NCBI GenBank assembly: GCA_016787645.1
Contig: JAEUUF010000020.1
Location: 202,062-265,322 of the forward strand
DNA length: 63,261 nt
Direction: 5' to 3'
Source: Cyclobacteriaceae bacterium
GTDB lineage: Bacteria > Bacteroidota > Bacteroidia > Cytophagales > Cyclobacteriaceae
The translations under genes were made by a program, and so were the position numbers. Shown here in pieces: positions 17,209 through 26,990 of the stretch (position 1 is its first letter; each line of letters opens with the position of its first letter). A model generated the notes under the pieces. The model saw only the letters and a list, made by a program, of their open reading frames with translations, was not told the origin of the DNA and ran no database searches.

Positions 17209-18555
17209 TCAGATTACTTTTCCCTTCCACCTCCCGGAACGAAGATAGAAGTAAGCCATGGAGAACATGCTCATCCAATAGACCCATTCGCTGAGCCAAC
17301 CCCAGGTGATGGAGAGGTTCAGGTATTCAAGTGTTATATATACATAGAGGCAATAGAGAAAGATTGTAATCAACTCTATAGTCAGGTTGATGACGGTATT
17401 ACCTGATCCCGTCACCGCGTTTAGCCACACTACCGAAAAGGACATCATCATGAGCGCAACTGAAACGACGCGCATTACCGGCAAAGCTTCCGTGATAAAC
17501 TGTTCATCCTGCCCATAGAAAGAAAGCAACACGGACGGAAAGAGATTCAGGATGAGCACAATACTCACAGAGAACAGGAGGCTGGTCCGCGCAATCTTGT
17601 ATACCAGGGGCATTACCTCTTCCGTTCTACCCTGCCCGATCAGGTTGCTGACCATGGTATTGGTAGTGGCCGCGAACGCCCAGGAGAAAATTCCGGCAAC
17701 TCCAAAAATATTTCTCATGATGTTGGAAATCGCCAGCGACCTTGGCCCGTGATGCTCCACAAGGATATAGAAGAACTCCCAGGAAATGATGCTGATGGCA
17801 AACTGGAGAATTAACGGAGAGGACTGTACGAGAATAAGTTTGAAAGTGGAGGAGGAGATAAGCGGGGTTTCAAAAAAAGCAAACTGCTGGTGAAGGCCTT
17901 TGAAGTGAATGACCAGGTAGATGACCAGTAAACCCGAGCCTTCTGCAATGATCGAAGCAACTGCCGCACCATTGAATCCCATAGCCGGCATGCCGAAGTG
18001 TCCATAGATGAGACTGTAGTCCAGAAAAATATTTACAATAGCTTCAGCCAGGGTTCCCCACACAAGAAATCGTGTCTGATTGGTCCCTACCAGTAGCGCG
18101 TTGCGCATGATATAGAGATACAAAAAGGGGAGTCCCCAGATGCGTAACAGGAGAAACGAGATGGCCATTTCTGCCACCTTTGGATCATGGATAGTGGACC
18201 GAAGAACCAACGGGGCGAGGGTGTAGGTGAGTAGAATGCCCATGAAGGCGATGGACAGGGCAATCCAGATTCCATGAAAGAAAAGCTTCCCGATTTCCTT
18301 CGGGAGATTTTGCCCGGCCCGTCGAGCAATTAATGCCTGTAGTCCGTTATTGAGACCATTGCCAATAACTGCAAAAATAAGATAGTACACACCCGTAATG
18401 CCGGCACAAGCGAGCTCCAATTCTCCTAGTCCCCCCAGGAAAATGTTATTGGTGATAAAATTGATCTGGGGGACAAGAATGGCCAGGGAGATTGGCATCG
18501 CCATGCCCAGAATCTGGCGCAAGCTGGTTTGAAGACGTAAATCTGGTGTGGTCAT
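17209..18555 (-). CDS. MATE-family multidrug/metabolite exporter
   Basis: 448-residue inner-membrane antiporter with about twelve helices in two halves. The N-terminal half shows IFLGGLGELELACAGI and GNGLNNGLQALIARRAGQ, the usual MatE repeat features. The second half contains NTMVSNLIGQGRTEEV. It probably couples Na+ or H+ entry to export of cationic compounds. The substrate is not predictable. The gene carries its own promoter at 18573-18603 and converges on the beta-lactamase-like gene with a 5-bp gap. Confidence 0.92.
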   Translation of the reverse strand: MTTPDLRLQTSLRQILGMAMPISLAILVPQINFITNNIFLGGLGELELACAGITGVYYLIFAVIGNGLNNGLQALIARRAGQNLPKEIGKLFFHGIWIALSIAFMGILLTYTLAPLVLRSTIHDPKVAEMAISFLLLRIWGLPFLYLYIMRNALLVGTNQTRFLVWGTLAEAIVNIFLDYSLIYGHFGMPAMGFNGAAVASIIAEGSGLLVIYLVIHFKGLHQQFAFFETPLISSSTFKLILVQSSPLILQFAISIISWEFFYILVEHHGPRSLAISNIMRNIFGVAGIFSWAFAATTNTMVSNLIGQGRTEEVMPLVYKIARTSLLFSVSIVLILNLFPSVLLSFYGQDEQFITEALPVMRVVSVALMMMSFSVVWLNAVTGSGNTVINLTIELITIFLYCLYVYITLEYLNLSITWGWLSEWVYWMSMFSMAYFYLRSGRWKGKVI

Positions 18556-18572
18556 TACCCTCGGTGCGCGGG

Positions 18573-18603
18573 CAAAGTTCGGTCAATCGGTCTGCTGCCA
18601 CAA
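18573..18603 (-). promoter_or_regulatory. Promoter of the MATE exporter gene
   Basis: On the minus strand TTG (18601-18603), a 20-bp spacer and GAACTTTG (18573-18580), one base off TAnnTTTG. It lies 17 nt before the ATG at 18555. Confidence 0.5.
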
Positions 18604-18699
18604 CCAGGATCCATTGTTGTAACCAATTTTCTTCACACGGAAAGGGCTTTTGTTTTCTGGTCGTTGTTGGCTAACTAACCATAACCAATAACCTCAATT

Positions 18700-21600
18700 A
18701 TGAAGATCAAACTCACCCTTCTGCTCTGGGTATTCATCAGCGCAATTGCACAGGCACAACAATTGTCGCCCGACAAGGGCTTGCAAAACCTCAAATGGAG
18801 GCCGATCGGTCCAGCCAACATGGGAGGCCGCGTAACCGACATTGCCGGAATACCGGGCGATCCCACAACATTTTATGTTGCTGGTGCTGATGGTGGTATT
18901 TTCAAAACAACTAATGGCGGCGTCACCCTGAAGCCGGTCTTTGACGGTCAGCGGGCATACTCCATTGGTACCATCGCCATTGCGCCGTCCGATCCCGAAG
19001 TGCTATGGGTAGGAACCGGTGAGGGGGACCCCCGCAACAGCGTGGGCTACGGTTATGGCGTTTACCGCTCCACCGATGGTGGAAAAACCTGGAGTCACCT
19101 CGGTCTTGAGAAAACCGACCGTATTAAACGCATCGCAGTGAATCCGCTCAACCCGGATGAAGCGTGCGTTTGTGCGATGGGGCGAGAGTGGGGACCCAAT
19201 ACGGATCGCGGCGTTTTCAGAACAGTCGACGGTGGTAAGAGCTGGGAGAAGGTTCTTTTCATCGACGAGAATACGGGTTGTTCGGACATCGCCATTGAAT
19301 GGAACAACCCGCGCATACTCTATGCGGGTATGTGGACCTTCCGTAGAAAGCCCTGGCGGTTTGATGACAGCGGAGAAAAAACAGGGCTCTATAAGTCCAC
19401 CAACGGCGGAAAGACATGGACGAAAATTTCGCACAAAAATGGGCTTCCTGACAAACCGATGGCGCGTATCGGGATTTCCATTGCCCAAAGCCAACCCAAC
19501 ATCGTCTACCTCATTACTGAATTCAAGGAGGACGGCACGTTATTCCGCTCGGATGATCGCGGCGAAACTTGGCGGGTAGTGAACAAGGATCGTAACCTGA
19601 ACTTCCGACCGTTCTATTACAGCGACGTGAAAGTTGATCCTACCAATCCTGATCACCTCTACACCTTGTCCGGGGGACTGAGCAAATCCACCGATGGAGG
19701 CAAGAACTTCTTCCCTGTGGCTCAAGGACAACATGGCGACAATCAAGCCTTGTGGATTGATCCCAAGAATTCGAACCGGGTGTTGAGCGGCGATGATGGA
19801 GGTTTCCGGGTTTCTTATGATGGATTCAAAACCTTCGATGCGATCAACAATGTTGAGCTTTCTCAATTCTACCAACTGTGGGTGGATGATCGTGACCCCT
19901 ACTATTTGTATGGAGGCCTCCAGGATAATGGTACGTGGACGGGTCCAAGCAATTCATTGCATCAGATCGGCATCATGAAAAGAGATTGGATCCAGATTGC
20001 CGGCGGCGATGGATATTATGCTGTGCCAATTCCAGGCAAGGAGAATGAAGTTTATGCCAACCTTCAGGGGGGAGTAATTTTCCATGTGGATACGAAAACA
20101 GGAAATACGAGAACGATCCATCCTTATCCCAACAAGATCGGATCCGCCGGTGACGGGATGGAATTTCATAAGTATCGTTTCAACTGGGATACCCCGATCC
20201 ATGTCTCCCCTCATGACCCGAACACCGTTTATACAGCTGGCAACGTATTGTTCCGCAGCCGCGACAAAGGCTATACATGGGAGGAAATTTCTCCTGATCT
20301 GACCACCAATGACAAGTCAAAGCAAAAATCTTCAGGTGGTGAAATCTATCAAGACAACACAGCGGCTGAATTCCATTGCACGATTTTGACGGTCGCCGAG
20401 TCACCAGTGAAAAAGGATGTCATTTGGTGCGGGACGGATGACGGGAATGTGCAGCTCACGCAGGATGGCGGGAAGAGCTGGTCGAAGATGACCATACCCG
20501 GATTTCCGGCATTCGGATGGGTAAGCAAGATCCATGCATCGGAACATGAGGCCGGTACCGCTTTTGTGGCCGTAGACAACCACCGCCTCGACGACTACAA
20601 GGCCCACGCCTATATGACCACGGATTTCGGCAAGACGTGGACAACGATTAGCAATGGACTTCCGGAAGACTGGGTGTATGTGGTCCGACAGGACCCCTAC
20701 AATGCCAACTTGCTGTTTGCGGGAATGGAACATGGCGTGTTTGGGTCCTGGGACAAAGGCAAGTCGTGGACAAAAATCAACAACAACCTACCTCCGGTAT
20801 CGGTACGTGACCTCCGTATCCAGAAGAGAGAGCATGACCTCGTGGTGGCCACTCATGGTCGCGGCATCTGGATAATGGACGATATCCGAGGTGTGGAAGA
20901 TTACCAGACTGCGGCTGGAAAAGAGCTCACGGTTTTTCCGACGAAGACCGCCACACTTTGGATGTATTACAGCATGATCGAAGAGCAGGGTGACCGCAAC
21001 TATGCGGCCAATAATCCTGCCTTTGGTGCCTACATCAACTTCTATCTGCAGAATGCCCCCAAGCAACCCGTTACAGTAGACATTCGTGATGCTGCGGGCA
21101 AGAGCGTGAGAAGTATCAAGGACACGCTTTCAAAGGAAGGAGTTAACCGGATCATCTGGGATTTGCGGTACGATCCTGCGCAACAGGCTGGTCCTACCGG
21201 TGGCGGACGAAGAGGAAGATTTGGCGGCGCCCGGCCGTTAGTGCCTCCGGGAACATACATTGCCAAAGTAACGGCGAACGGTCAGACCGGGGAGACTTCG
21301 TTTACGGTTCGTGGCGATCCGCGCGTTGGCATAACCGACCAGGATTACAGGCTGAAGTCGGAGGCCTCTCTTGCCTTGCGCGACCAGCTGTCGCAGGTAA
21401 ACAACCTGATCAACAATTCAGAACAGGTGGTGAAGCAATTGGGTGAATTGAAACAACGAATTCGTACAGCCGGAGAAAATTCCGGGATCGACCCGGCTGT
21501 AAATGGACAGATTGATGATGCGGTCAAGACCCTCAAAGAATTTCAGGATGACGTATTGCGTCGTCCGCCGCCGAACATGGGCTACCGTCAGCGCCCCCGT

Positions 21601-21819
21601 CTTCGTGAGGAGGTGTCTAGCCTGATGTACGCGATTGACGGAGCCGCAGCGCGACCCACAACACCTCAACTGAGCCGAAGCGGCGAATTGGCCCAGGAGG
21701 GTCAACAGGCAGCGGCACAGCTTGAAAAAATTCTACAAGAAAAAGTCGTCCCCATCAATGACAAGGTGAAGAACCTGCCGCAGGTGGTTGTGGGCAAGAC
21801 GGAAAAGAAAGACATGTAA
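18700..21819 (+). CDS. Secreted BNR/VPS10-type beta-propeller protein (paralogue 1)
   Basis: 1039 residues. A signal peptide (1-20, ending AQAQ) is followed by a long propeller region (about 30-740) with at least nine Asp-box repeats, including RSTDGGKTW, RTVDGGKSW, KSTNGGKTW, RSDDRGETW, RSRDKGYTW, LTQDGGKSW and MTTDFGKTW. About 300 C-terminal residues follow, with a FlgD-like beta segment (VDIRDAAGKSVRSIKD) and a charged helical part. Annotators call this family glycosyl hydrolase or sortilin-like, but no sialidase catalytic residues can be read here and the role is unknown. The two paralogues at 58075-63261 share the HDPNTVYTAGNVLF-type core. It ends at a strong terminator. Confidence 0.92.
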   Translation: MKIKLTLLLWVFISAIAQAQQLSPDKGLQNLKWRPIGPANMGGRVTDIAGIPGDPTTFYVAGADGGIFKTTNGGVTLKPVFDGQRAYSIGTIAIAPSDPEVLWVGTGEGDPRNSVGYGYGVYRSTDGGKTWSHLGLEKTDRIKRIAVNPLNPDEACVCAMGREWGPNTDRGVFRTVDGGKSWEKVLFIDENTGCSDIAIEWNNPRILYAGMWTFRRKPWRFDDSGEKTGLYKSTNGGKTWTKISHKNGLPDKPMARIGISIAQSQPNIVYLITEFKEDGTLFRSDDRGETWRVVNKDRNLNFRPFYYSDVKVDPTNPDHLYTLSGGLSKSTDGGKNFFPVAQGQHGDNQALWIDPKNSNRVLSGDDGGFRVSYDGFKTFDAINNVELSQFYQLWVDDRDPYYLYGGLQDNGTWTGPSNSLHQIGIMKRDWIQIAGGDGYYAVPIPGKENEVYANLQGGVIFHVDTKTGNTRTIHPYPNKIGSAGDGMEFHKYRFNWDTPIHVSPHDPNTVYTAGNVLFRSRDKGYTWEEISPDLTTNDKSKQKSSGGEIYQDNTAAEFHCTILTVAESPVKKDVIWCGTDDGNVQLTQDGGKSWSKMTIPGFPAFGWVSKIHASEHEAGTAFVAVDNHRLDDYKAHAYMTTDFGKTWTTISNGLPEDWVYVVRQDPYNANLLFAGMEHGVFGSWDKGKSWTKINNNLPPVSVRDLRIQKREHDLVVATHGRGIWIMDDIRGVEDYQTAAGKELTVFPTKTATLWMYYSMIEEQGDRNYAANNPAFGAYINFYLQNAPKQPVTVDIRDAAGKSVRSIKDTLSKEGVNRIIWDLRYDPAQQAGPTGGGRRGRFGGARPLVPPGTYIAKVTANGQTGETSFTVRGDPRVGITDQDYRLKSEASLALRDQLSQVNNLINNSEQVVKQLGELKQRIRTAGENSGIDPAVNGQIDDAVKTLKEFQDDVLRRPPPNMGYRQRPRLREEVSSLMYAIDGAAARPTTPQLSRSGELAQEGQQAAAQLEKILQEKVVPINDKVKNLPQVVVGKTEKKDM

Positions 21820-21840
21820 TATTTACATGCTCATCAGAGG

Positions 21841-21871
21841 GCCGTGGGGAGAATTTCCCACGGCTTTTTTT
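21841..21871 (+). terminator. Rho-independent terminator after BNR protein 1
   Basis: Perfect 8-bp arms GCCGTGGG (21841-21848) and CCCACGGC (21857-21864) with an 8-base loop, followed by seven T (21865-21871). It sits 21 bp after the stop codon. Confidence 0.93.
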
Positions 21872-21928
21872 CAACATCATAGAATAATAGTCAAATCCAA
21901 TCGACCTTCGTTCTAAAGGCACAGCACT

Positions 21929-22849
21929 ATGCAAACGATCCTGGGAGCTAATGGCGTAATCGCCCGTGAACTTTCAAAGCATCTTCCGAGCTACACAAAC
22001 GGCATCCGCCAGGTGAGCAGGAACCCCAAGCCGATCAACCCAAACGACGAATGTGTAAAGGCGGATCTGCTGAACGCACAAGAGGTTAGGGCAGCGGTCA
22101 AGGGCAGCGAAGTGGTTTATCTTCTAGCGGGACTGAAATACGATGTTGACGTCTGGCGTGATCAGTGGCCGCGCATCATGCGCAACGTGTTGGATGCTTG
22201 CAAGGAACACGGAAGCAGGCTCGTGTTCTTTGATAATGTGTATGCCTACGGACTGGTGCGCGGCGCCATGACCGAACAGACGCCGTACAATCCAACCAGC
22301 AAAAAGGGAGAGGTAAGAGCGCGTATTGCCACCGAGCTTTTGGATGAGGTGAAATCAGGAAATCTTCAGGCTATGATTGTGAGGGGTGCCGATTTCTACG
22401 GGCCTAATACGCCGTTGAGCCTCATACACGCTACGGTTGAAGAGCGGCTGAAGTCAGGCAAGACACCCCAATGGATTGGCAATCCAAAGCGGGTACACAG
22501 TTTCACCTATACACCCGACGCAGGGAAATCAGTAGCCGTGCTGGCAAATTCCACCACAGCCTACAACCAGACATGGCATGCATTAACCAGCAACGAGAAG
22601 ATAACGGGGGAGGCACTGGTTCGACTGGCGTGTGATGCAGCGGCAAGACCTTATGGACTCCAGGTGCTGCCTAAATTCGGAGTGCGCATTATGGGACTGT
22701 TCGTACCCGTATTGAGGGAGTTTGTAGAAATGATGTACCAGTTTGAAGAGGATTATTTCTTTGACAGCACCAAGCTGTCGACCGCGTTTAACCTTACAGC
22801 TACTTCCTACCGGGAAGGAATTGCCAAAATGATCAACGGAGAGAGCTAA
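21929..22849 (+). CDS. NAD(P)-dependent epimerase/dehydratase-like protein
   Basis: 306 residues of extended-SDR type. The N-terminal ILGANGVIARELSKHL is a shifted form of the GxxGxxG nucleotide loop, and VVYLLAGLKYD follows. The catalytic YxxxK is not in its usual form, as the region reads FFDNVYAYGLVRG. It therefore resembles atypical SDR members that bind cofactor but have lost classic catalysis. PKRVHSFTYTPDAGKSVAVLA in the second half supports the epimerase family. The substrate is unknown. It sits alone between a terminator and the convergent gdhA gene, whose stop codon directly abuts its own (no gap). Confidence 0.85.
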   Translation: MQTILGANGVIARELSKHLPSYTNGIRQVSRNPKPINPNDECVKADLLNAQEVRAAVKGSEVVYLLAGLKYDVDVWRDQWPRIMRNVLDACKEHGSRLVFFDNVYAYGLVRGAMTEQTPYNPTSKKGEVRARIATELLDEVKSGNLQAMIVRGADFYGPNTPLSLIHATVEERLKSGKTPQWIGNPKRVHSFTYTPDAGKSVAVLANSTTAYNQTWHALTSNEKITGEALVRLACDAAARPYGLQVLPKFGVRIMGLFVPVLREFVEMMYQFEEDYFFDSTKLSTAFNLTATSYREGIAKMINGES

Positions 22850-24205
22850 TCAAATCACACCTTGGGCCTGCATGGCTCGGGCTACTTTGAGAAAGCCCGC
22901 GATATTGGCACCCACCATATAGTTGCCAGGCTTGCCATACTCTTTAGCCGCGGCAAGACTTATTTCATGAATCTTCTTCATGATCTGGTGCAGTTTGTCA
23001 TCAACCTCTTTTTGCGTCCAGTAGGTGCCCATGTAGTTTTGAGTCATTTCCAATCCTGAAGTGGCCACGCCACCTGCGTTGGAAGCTTTGCCCGGGGCGT
23101 ACATCACTCCATTATCAATCAGGAGGTTGATGCCCTCCGGGGTGGTGGGCATGTTAGCCCCTTCCGCCAAGAGCTTGACACCGTTTTTAATCAGGTGATG
23201 ACAATCTTTCTCGTTCACCTCATTTTGTGTTGCACAGGGGAATGCGCAATCTGCTTTGATCTTCCACAGGGGGTTGTGGTCGGCCGTTAAAGATATCTCC
23301 TGGTATACAGCGCCCTTGTACTTGTCTGCATATTCCTTGATGCGACCGCGTCGATTATTCTTCAGGTCTTTGATGAACTCCAGTTTCTCCTGGGTAATTC
23401 CGCTCTCGTCAACGATGAACCCGTTTGAGTCGGAGGCTGTAATGGCTTTCCCGCCCAGGTGGAGAATCTTTTCGATGGCATATTGGGATACATTTCCGGA
23501 ACCTGAAACAAGGCAAGTTTTTCCCTTTAAGGAACTGCCGATGTTTTGCATCATGTACTCCGCGAAATAGACCAGGCCGTAGCCGGTTGCTTCGGTTCTG
23601 ATCAGGCTACCGCCCCATCCGATTCCTTTTCCGGTAAGCACGCCGCTGAATTCCTTCGTGAACTTCTTATACGCTCCGAACAAGTACCCGATTTCACGTC
23701 CACCCACTCCGATATCTCCCGCCGGCACGTCGGTACGATGGTCGATATGCCGCGCGAGTTCACCCATAAAGGCCTGGCAGAATCGCATGATTTCATTTTC
23801 GCTCTTCCCCTTCGGATCGAAGTCACTGCCTCCTTTACCACCCCCCAGGGGTTCACCGGTCAATGCATTCTTGAAGATCTGTTCAAAGGCAAGGAACTTC
23901 AGCACGCTTTGGTTGACGGAGGGATGGAAGCGAAGCCCACCTTTATAAGGACCAATGGCACTGCTCATTTGTACACGGTAACCCCGGTTGATTTGTACCT
24001 CTCCCTGATCATCCATCCAGTTTACCCGGAACGAAATGAGTCGTTCGGGCTCGGTCATGCGTTCAAACAACTTCAGTTTTCTGAATTCGGCATGACGCTC
24101 CAACACAGGGTAAATGGAAAGAATCACTTCGTCGACGGCCTGCAGAAATTCAGGTTCGTGCGCATTGCGCGACTTGACAAAATCGAGGTAATCTTGAATC
24201 GTCAT
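22850..24205 (-). CDS. gdhA: NADP-specific glutamate dehydrogenase
   Basis: 451-residue hexameric-type dehydrogenase that makes glutamate from 2-oxoglutarate and ammonia. Landmarks are PYKGGLRFHPSVN (substrate binding), GGGKGGSDFDPKGK with the catalytic Lys124, and the nucleotide loop SGSGNVSQYA. The GKGIGWGGSLIRTEATGYG segment is typical of the 450-residue class. The ATG at 24205 fits the family start (MTIQDYLDFV) and lies 30 nt behind a full promoter. The earlier in-frame codon at 24238 falls inside that promoter. Confidence 0.96.
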   Translation of the reverse strand: MTIQDYLDFVKSRNAHEPEFLQAVDEVILSIYPVLERHAEFRKLKLFERMTEPERLISFRVNWMDDQGEVQINRGYRVQMSSAIGPYKGGLRFHPSVNQSVLKFLAFEQIFKNALTGEPLGGGKGGSDFDPKGKSENEIMRFCQAFMGELARHIDHRTDVPAGDIGVGGREIGYLFGAYKKFTKEFSGVLTGKGIGWGGSLIRTEATGYGLVYFAEYMMQNIGSSLKGKTCLVSGSGNVSQYAIEKILHLGGKAITASDSNGFIVDESGITQEKLEFIKDLKNNRRGRIKEYADKYKGAVYQEISLTADHNPLWKIKADCAFPCATQNEVNEKDCHHLIKNGVKLLAEGANMPTTPEGINLLIDNGVMYAPGKASNAGGVATSGLEMTQNYMGTYWTQKEVDDKLHQIMKKIHEISLAAAKEYGKPGNYMVGANIAGFLKVARAMQAQGVI

Positions 24206-24235
24206 AGGATAAGGGTTAGTCACCGGATGAAGAGG

Positions 24236-24263
24236 CAAACCTAAGATAGGGCTTTTTGGTCAA
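24236..24263 (-). promoter_or_regulatory. Promoter of gdhA
   Basis: On the minus strand TTG (24261-24263), a 17-bp spacer and TAGGTTTG (24236-24243), an exact -7 match. It lies back to back with the GH3 promoter. Confidence 0.65.
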
Positions 24264-24281
24264 CTTGAACGCCATACCGTT

Positions 24282-24313
24282 TTTGGCAGGATGAGGGCAG
24301 CCGGTTAATTTTG
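24282..24313 (+). promoter_or_regulatory. Promoter of the GH3-like gene
   Basis: TTTG (24282-24285), a 20-bp spacer and TAATTTTG (24306-24313), an exact Bacteroidota consensus. The start ATG at 24327 follows 13 nt later. Confidence 0.7.
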
Positions 24314-24326
24314 ACACTTCATACCC

Positions 24327-25844
24327 ATGCAAATCATCAACTCCATTCTTACCTGGGTCATGAGGAAGCGCATCCATCAGATGGAGCTCTTCATGAAATA
24401 CCCTGAAGATGTCCAGGATGAGCTGCTACATCGGTTGCTGATGACAGCACGACCTACCGAATTCGGCAGAAGGTATGGTTTTGATGAAATTGTGAACTAT
24501 GAGGACTTTGCCCGCCAGGTACCCATACAAACCTATGAGGGTATTTTTCCCTACATCGAACGGATGATGAAGGGTGAGCAGAATGTGTTGTGGCCTACTG
24601 AAATCAAATGGTTTTCGCGGTCTTCAGGAACCACCAATGCACGCAGCAAATTCATTCCTATCTCTGCCGAATCACTCGAGGAGTGCCATTACAAAGCCGG
24701 GAAGGATCTCTATTGCATTTATGTCAATAATAACCCGGACACGCATATCTTTTCAGGCCGGGGACTCGCTTTGGGCGGTAGCCACCAGTTGAATGAACTA
24801 GATCCCTCCGCGAGTTCATATTACGGAGACGTTTCGGCCGTATTGATGCAAAACCTGCCGGTGTGGGCACAGCTTATCCGAACCCCCAGCCTCGAGGTTG
24901 CCCTGATGAGCAACTGGGAAGAAAAGATTGAGCGATTGGCACGAGAAACTGCCAAGGTGGATGTAACGCATCTTGCCGGAGTGCCCACATGGACGGTGTT
25001 GTTGCTTCAGCGCGTTATGGAGCTGGAGAAAAAGCCTATCCATGAGATATGGCCCAACCTGGAAGTATTCTTTCACGGTGCTGTTGCCTTCGCGCCTTAC
25101 CGGGCGCTTTTCAAGGCTCTCATCCAGTCTCAAAAAATGCAATACTGGGAGACATACAATGCCAGTGAAGGATTTTTTGGCATCCAGGACAGGAAGAATT
25201 CCGAAGAGATGTTGCTCATGCTCGACTACGGAATATTCTACGAATTCATTCCCATGGATGATATGGATGACGATAGTGCGGTCGCCATACCATTGAGCGA
25301 AGTGGAGGTAGGGAAGAACTATGCCATGGTGATCACTACGAATGCCGGCTTATGGCGCTACAACATCGGGGATACCGTGAAATTCACCAGCAAGTCTCCC
25401 TATCGAATCAAAATCTCCGGGCGCACCAAGCACTTTATCAATGCGTTTGGTGAAGAGGTGATTGTGGAGAATGCGGAATCTGCCGTGACGCGGGCCTGCG
25501 AAGCTACTGGGGGAGTGATCACGAATTTTACCGCAGCCCCCATCTACCTGGAGCCGAATAAACGGGGAGGTCATGAATGGATCATTGAATTTCACACACC
25601 ACCCCACTCGCTGGATGAATTCACCAATGTATTGGATGACTCATTGAGAAAAATCAATTCCGATTACGACGCAAAACGTTTTCATGATCTGGCCCTGGTG
25701 GCTCCTAAAGTCCACAGCGTGCCGGCAGGTACGTTTTATGAATGGATGAAGAAACGGGGAAAGCTAGGCGGACAGAATAAAGTGCCAAGACTCAGCAACT
25801 CGCGGGAATTTGTAGACGATATTCTCGCAAACCTCCCGGCCTAG
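24327..25844 (+). CDS. GH3-family acyl-adenylating enzyme
   Basis: 505 residues resembling the GH3 auxin-responsive family. These enzymes adenylate a carboxylic acid with ATP and, in plants, join it to an amino acid. Seen here are KWFSRSSGTTNARSKFIP (the adenylate-forming Ser/Thr/Gly loop, about 91-108), YNASEGFFGIQ (A5-type motif), YGIFYEFIP, and LWRYNIGDTVKFTS (A8-type Asp with the following hinge). There is no signal peptide, so it is cytosolic. The bacterial substrate is unknown. The gene is divergent from glutamate dehydrogenase, with two promoters packed in the 121-bp gap. Confidence 0.9.
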   Translation: MQIINSILTWVMRKRIHQMELFMKYPEDVQDELLHRLLMTARPTEFGRRYGFDEIVNYEDFARQVPIQTYEGIFPYIERMMKGEQNVLWPTEIKWFSRSSGTTNARSKFIPISAESLEECHYKAGKDLYCIYVNNNPDTHIFSGRGLALGGSHQLNELDPSASSYYGDVSAVLMQNLPVWAQLIRTPSLEVALMSNWEEKIERLARETAKVDVTHLAGVPTWTVLLLQRVMELEKKPIHEIWPNLEVFFHGAVAFAPYRALFKALIQSQKMQYWETYNASEGFFGIQDRKNSEEMLLMLDYGIFYEFIPMDDMDDDSAVAIPLSEVEVGKNYAMVITTNAGLWRYNIGDTVKFTSKSPYRIKISGRTKHFINAFGEEVIVENAESAVTRACEATGGVITNFTAAPIYLEPNKRGGHEWIIEFHTPPHSLDEFTNVLDDSLRKINSDYDAKRFHDLALVAPKVHSVPAGTFYEWMKKRGKLGGQNKVPRLSNSREFVDDILANLPA

Positions 25845-25851
25845 CGTTCCA

Positions 25852-26460
25852 CTAGACGTTTTTCCATTTGATGCTGCATCCGATGGCTTTGGTTCGTGTG
25901 CTCGGCACAGGTTTGCTTTGGAGCAAGGCATCTATAGCCTCTTCAACGTACCTGCGTTTTACATTGGCCTGGTCACGGGCGTTGTCATCAATGGCCCCGA
26001 TATAGGCCACGATAAAGTTTTTGCCGTTTCGTTGAATAACAAAGGCGTGAGGAGTATTGGTGGCACCGAATGCCCGGGAAACCTCCTGGGTTTCATCGGC
26101 AAGGTAGGGGAAGGTGTACCCCTTCTCTTTTGCCTGCGCAACCATCCGTTCGAAAGAGTCGCCGGCCGATTGATCAGGATCGTTCGGATTGATCGTGATG
26201 ATGGGAAATCCCTGGGCGGCGTACTTATCGTTCAACGCAATGATCCGGGTATTGTAGGCTTTCGAGTAGGGGCAGGTATTGCAATCGAAAATAACCACAA
26301 CGCCCTTTGCGTTTTTGTAATCTGACAAGGCAACTACTTTACCGTCAACATTCTTTAGCCGAAAATCAGAAACGGTATCGCCTACTTCATAGCCATTCTT
26401 GTTTGGAGCGGCGGCCACCAGGATAACCAAGGCGAGCAGTAACAGGCTGATATATTTCAT
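25852..26460 (-). CDS. Exported thioredoxin-like protein (AhpC/TSA-like)
   Basis: 202 residues: a signal peptide (1-18, LALVILVAAA), then a thioredoxin fold of the redoxin type. VVIFDCNTCPYSKAYN holds C60 and C63, and the cis-Pro region reads TNTPHAFVI. The EVGDTVSDFRLKNVDGKVVALSDY start is standard for periplasmic redoxins. It is likely a thiol oxidoreductase or peroxidase acting in the periplasm. It follows the TlpA-like gene with a 26-bp gap on the same strand and converges on the GH3 gene with a 7-bp gap. Confidence 0.9.
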   Translation of the reverse strand: MKYISLLLLALVILVAAAPNKNGYEVGDTVSDFRLKNVDGKVVALSDYKNAKGVVVIFDCNTCPYSKAYNTRIIALNDKYAAQGFPIITINPNDPDQSAGDSFERMVAQAKEKGYTFPYLADETQEVSRAFGATNTPHAFVIQRNGKNFIVAYIGAIDDNARDQANVKRRYVEEAIDALLQSKPVPSTRTKAIGCSIKWKNV

Positions 26461-26486
26461 GTTGGTTAATGGTTTTGTTGAATAAT

Positions 26487-26990
26487 CTACTGAACCCCGG
26501 CAATCAATTTCTCCAGCTCACCGGGCTTCAGTTCTCTTTCTACAAACGTACGCTTACCATTCTTGTTGTTGATCACCAACGTTGCGGGAAGTGCGCCGGA
26601 CCAGGACTTATCTACTTTATCAATCCAGGTATTGGGATCGCGTTCATCCAGAATGAGTACCTCTGCTTTAAGCTTCTTGCGAGCGACAAACTTTCGAACT
26701 TTTTCGGGGTTCGGGTCAAGGTCCATATCCAGGCTTACCAGTCGCACGTGGATATCCTTCCGGTCTTCGTTGAGTTTCTCAAACAAGGGAAGTTCGACAA
26801 GGCAAGGTGCGCACCAGGTTGCCCAAAAATTAATGACCTGGATGCGGTCCTTTTCGGTTTGAATGGATTTCTGAAGCGCCTCCAGACGCACTAAGTCGTT
26901 GGCTTGTCCAAGCGAGTGATTCGGGAGGCTACAAAACGCCATGATCGCCAGGGTAAAAAGGGTTTTCTTGACTGGGAAGAGCCGATTCAT
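26487..26990 (-). CDS. TlpA-family periplasmic thioredoxin-like protein
   Basis: 167 residues with a signal peptide (about 1-29) and a TlpA/ResA fold. The active site is WATWCAPC (C60, C63), with the family's ELPLFEKLNEDRKD helix after it and cis-Pro in ALPATLVINNKNGKR. Proteins of this kind reduce disulphides in the periplasm, for example during cytochrome c maturation. The partner is not visible. It is probably co-transcribed with the second thioredoxin-like gene downstream, giving two periplasmic redox proteins together. Confidence 0.92.
   Translation of the reverse strand: MNRLFPVKKTLFTLAIMAFCSLPNHSLGQANDLVRLEALQKSIQTEKDRIQVINFWATWCAPCLVELPLFEKLNEDRKDIHVRLVSLDMDLDPNPEKVRKFVARKKLKAEVLILDERDPNTWIDKVDKSWSGALPATLVINNKNGKRTFVERELKPGELEKLIAGVQ

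Noticed and set aside
23546..24244. 232-residue plus-strand frame across gdhA
   Set aside because: Antisense to the strongly conserved glutamate dehydrogenase. No start signals or motifs.
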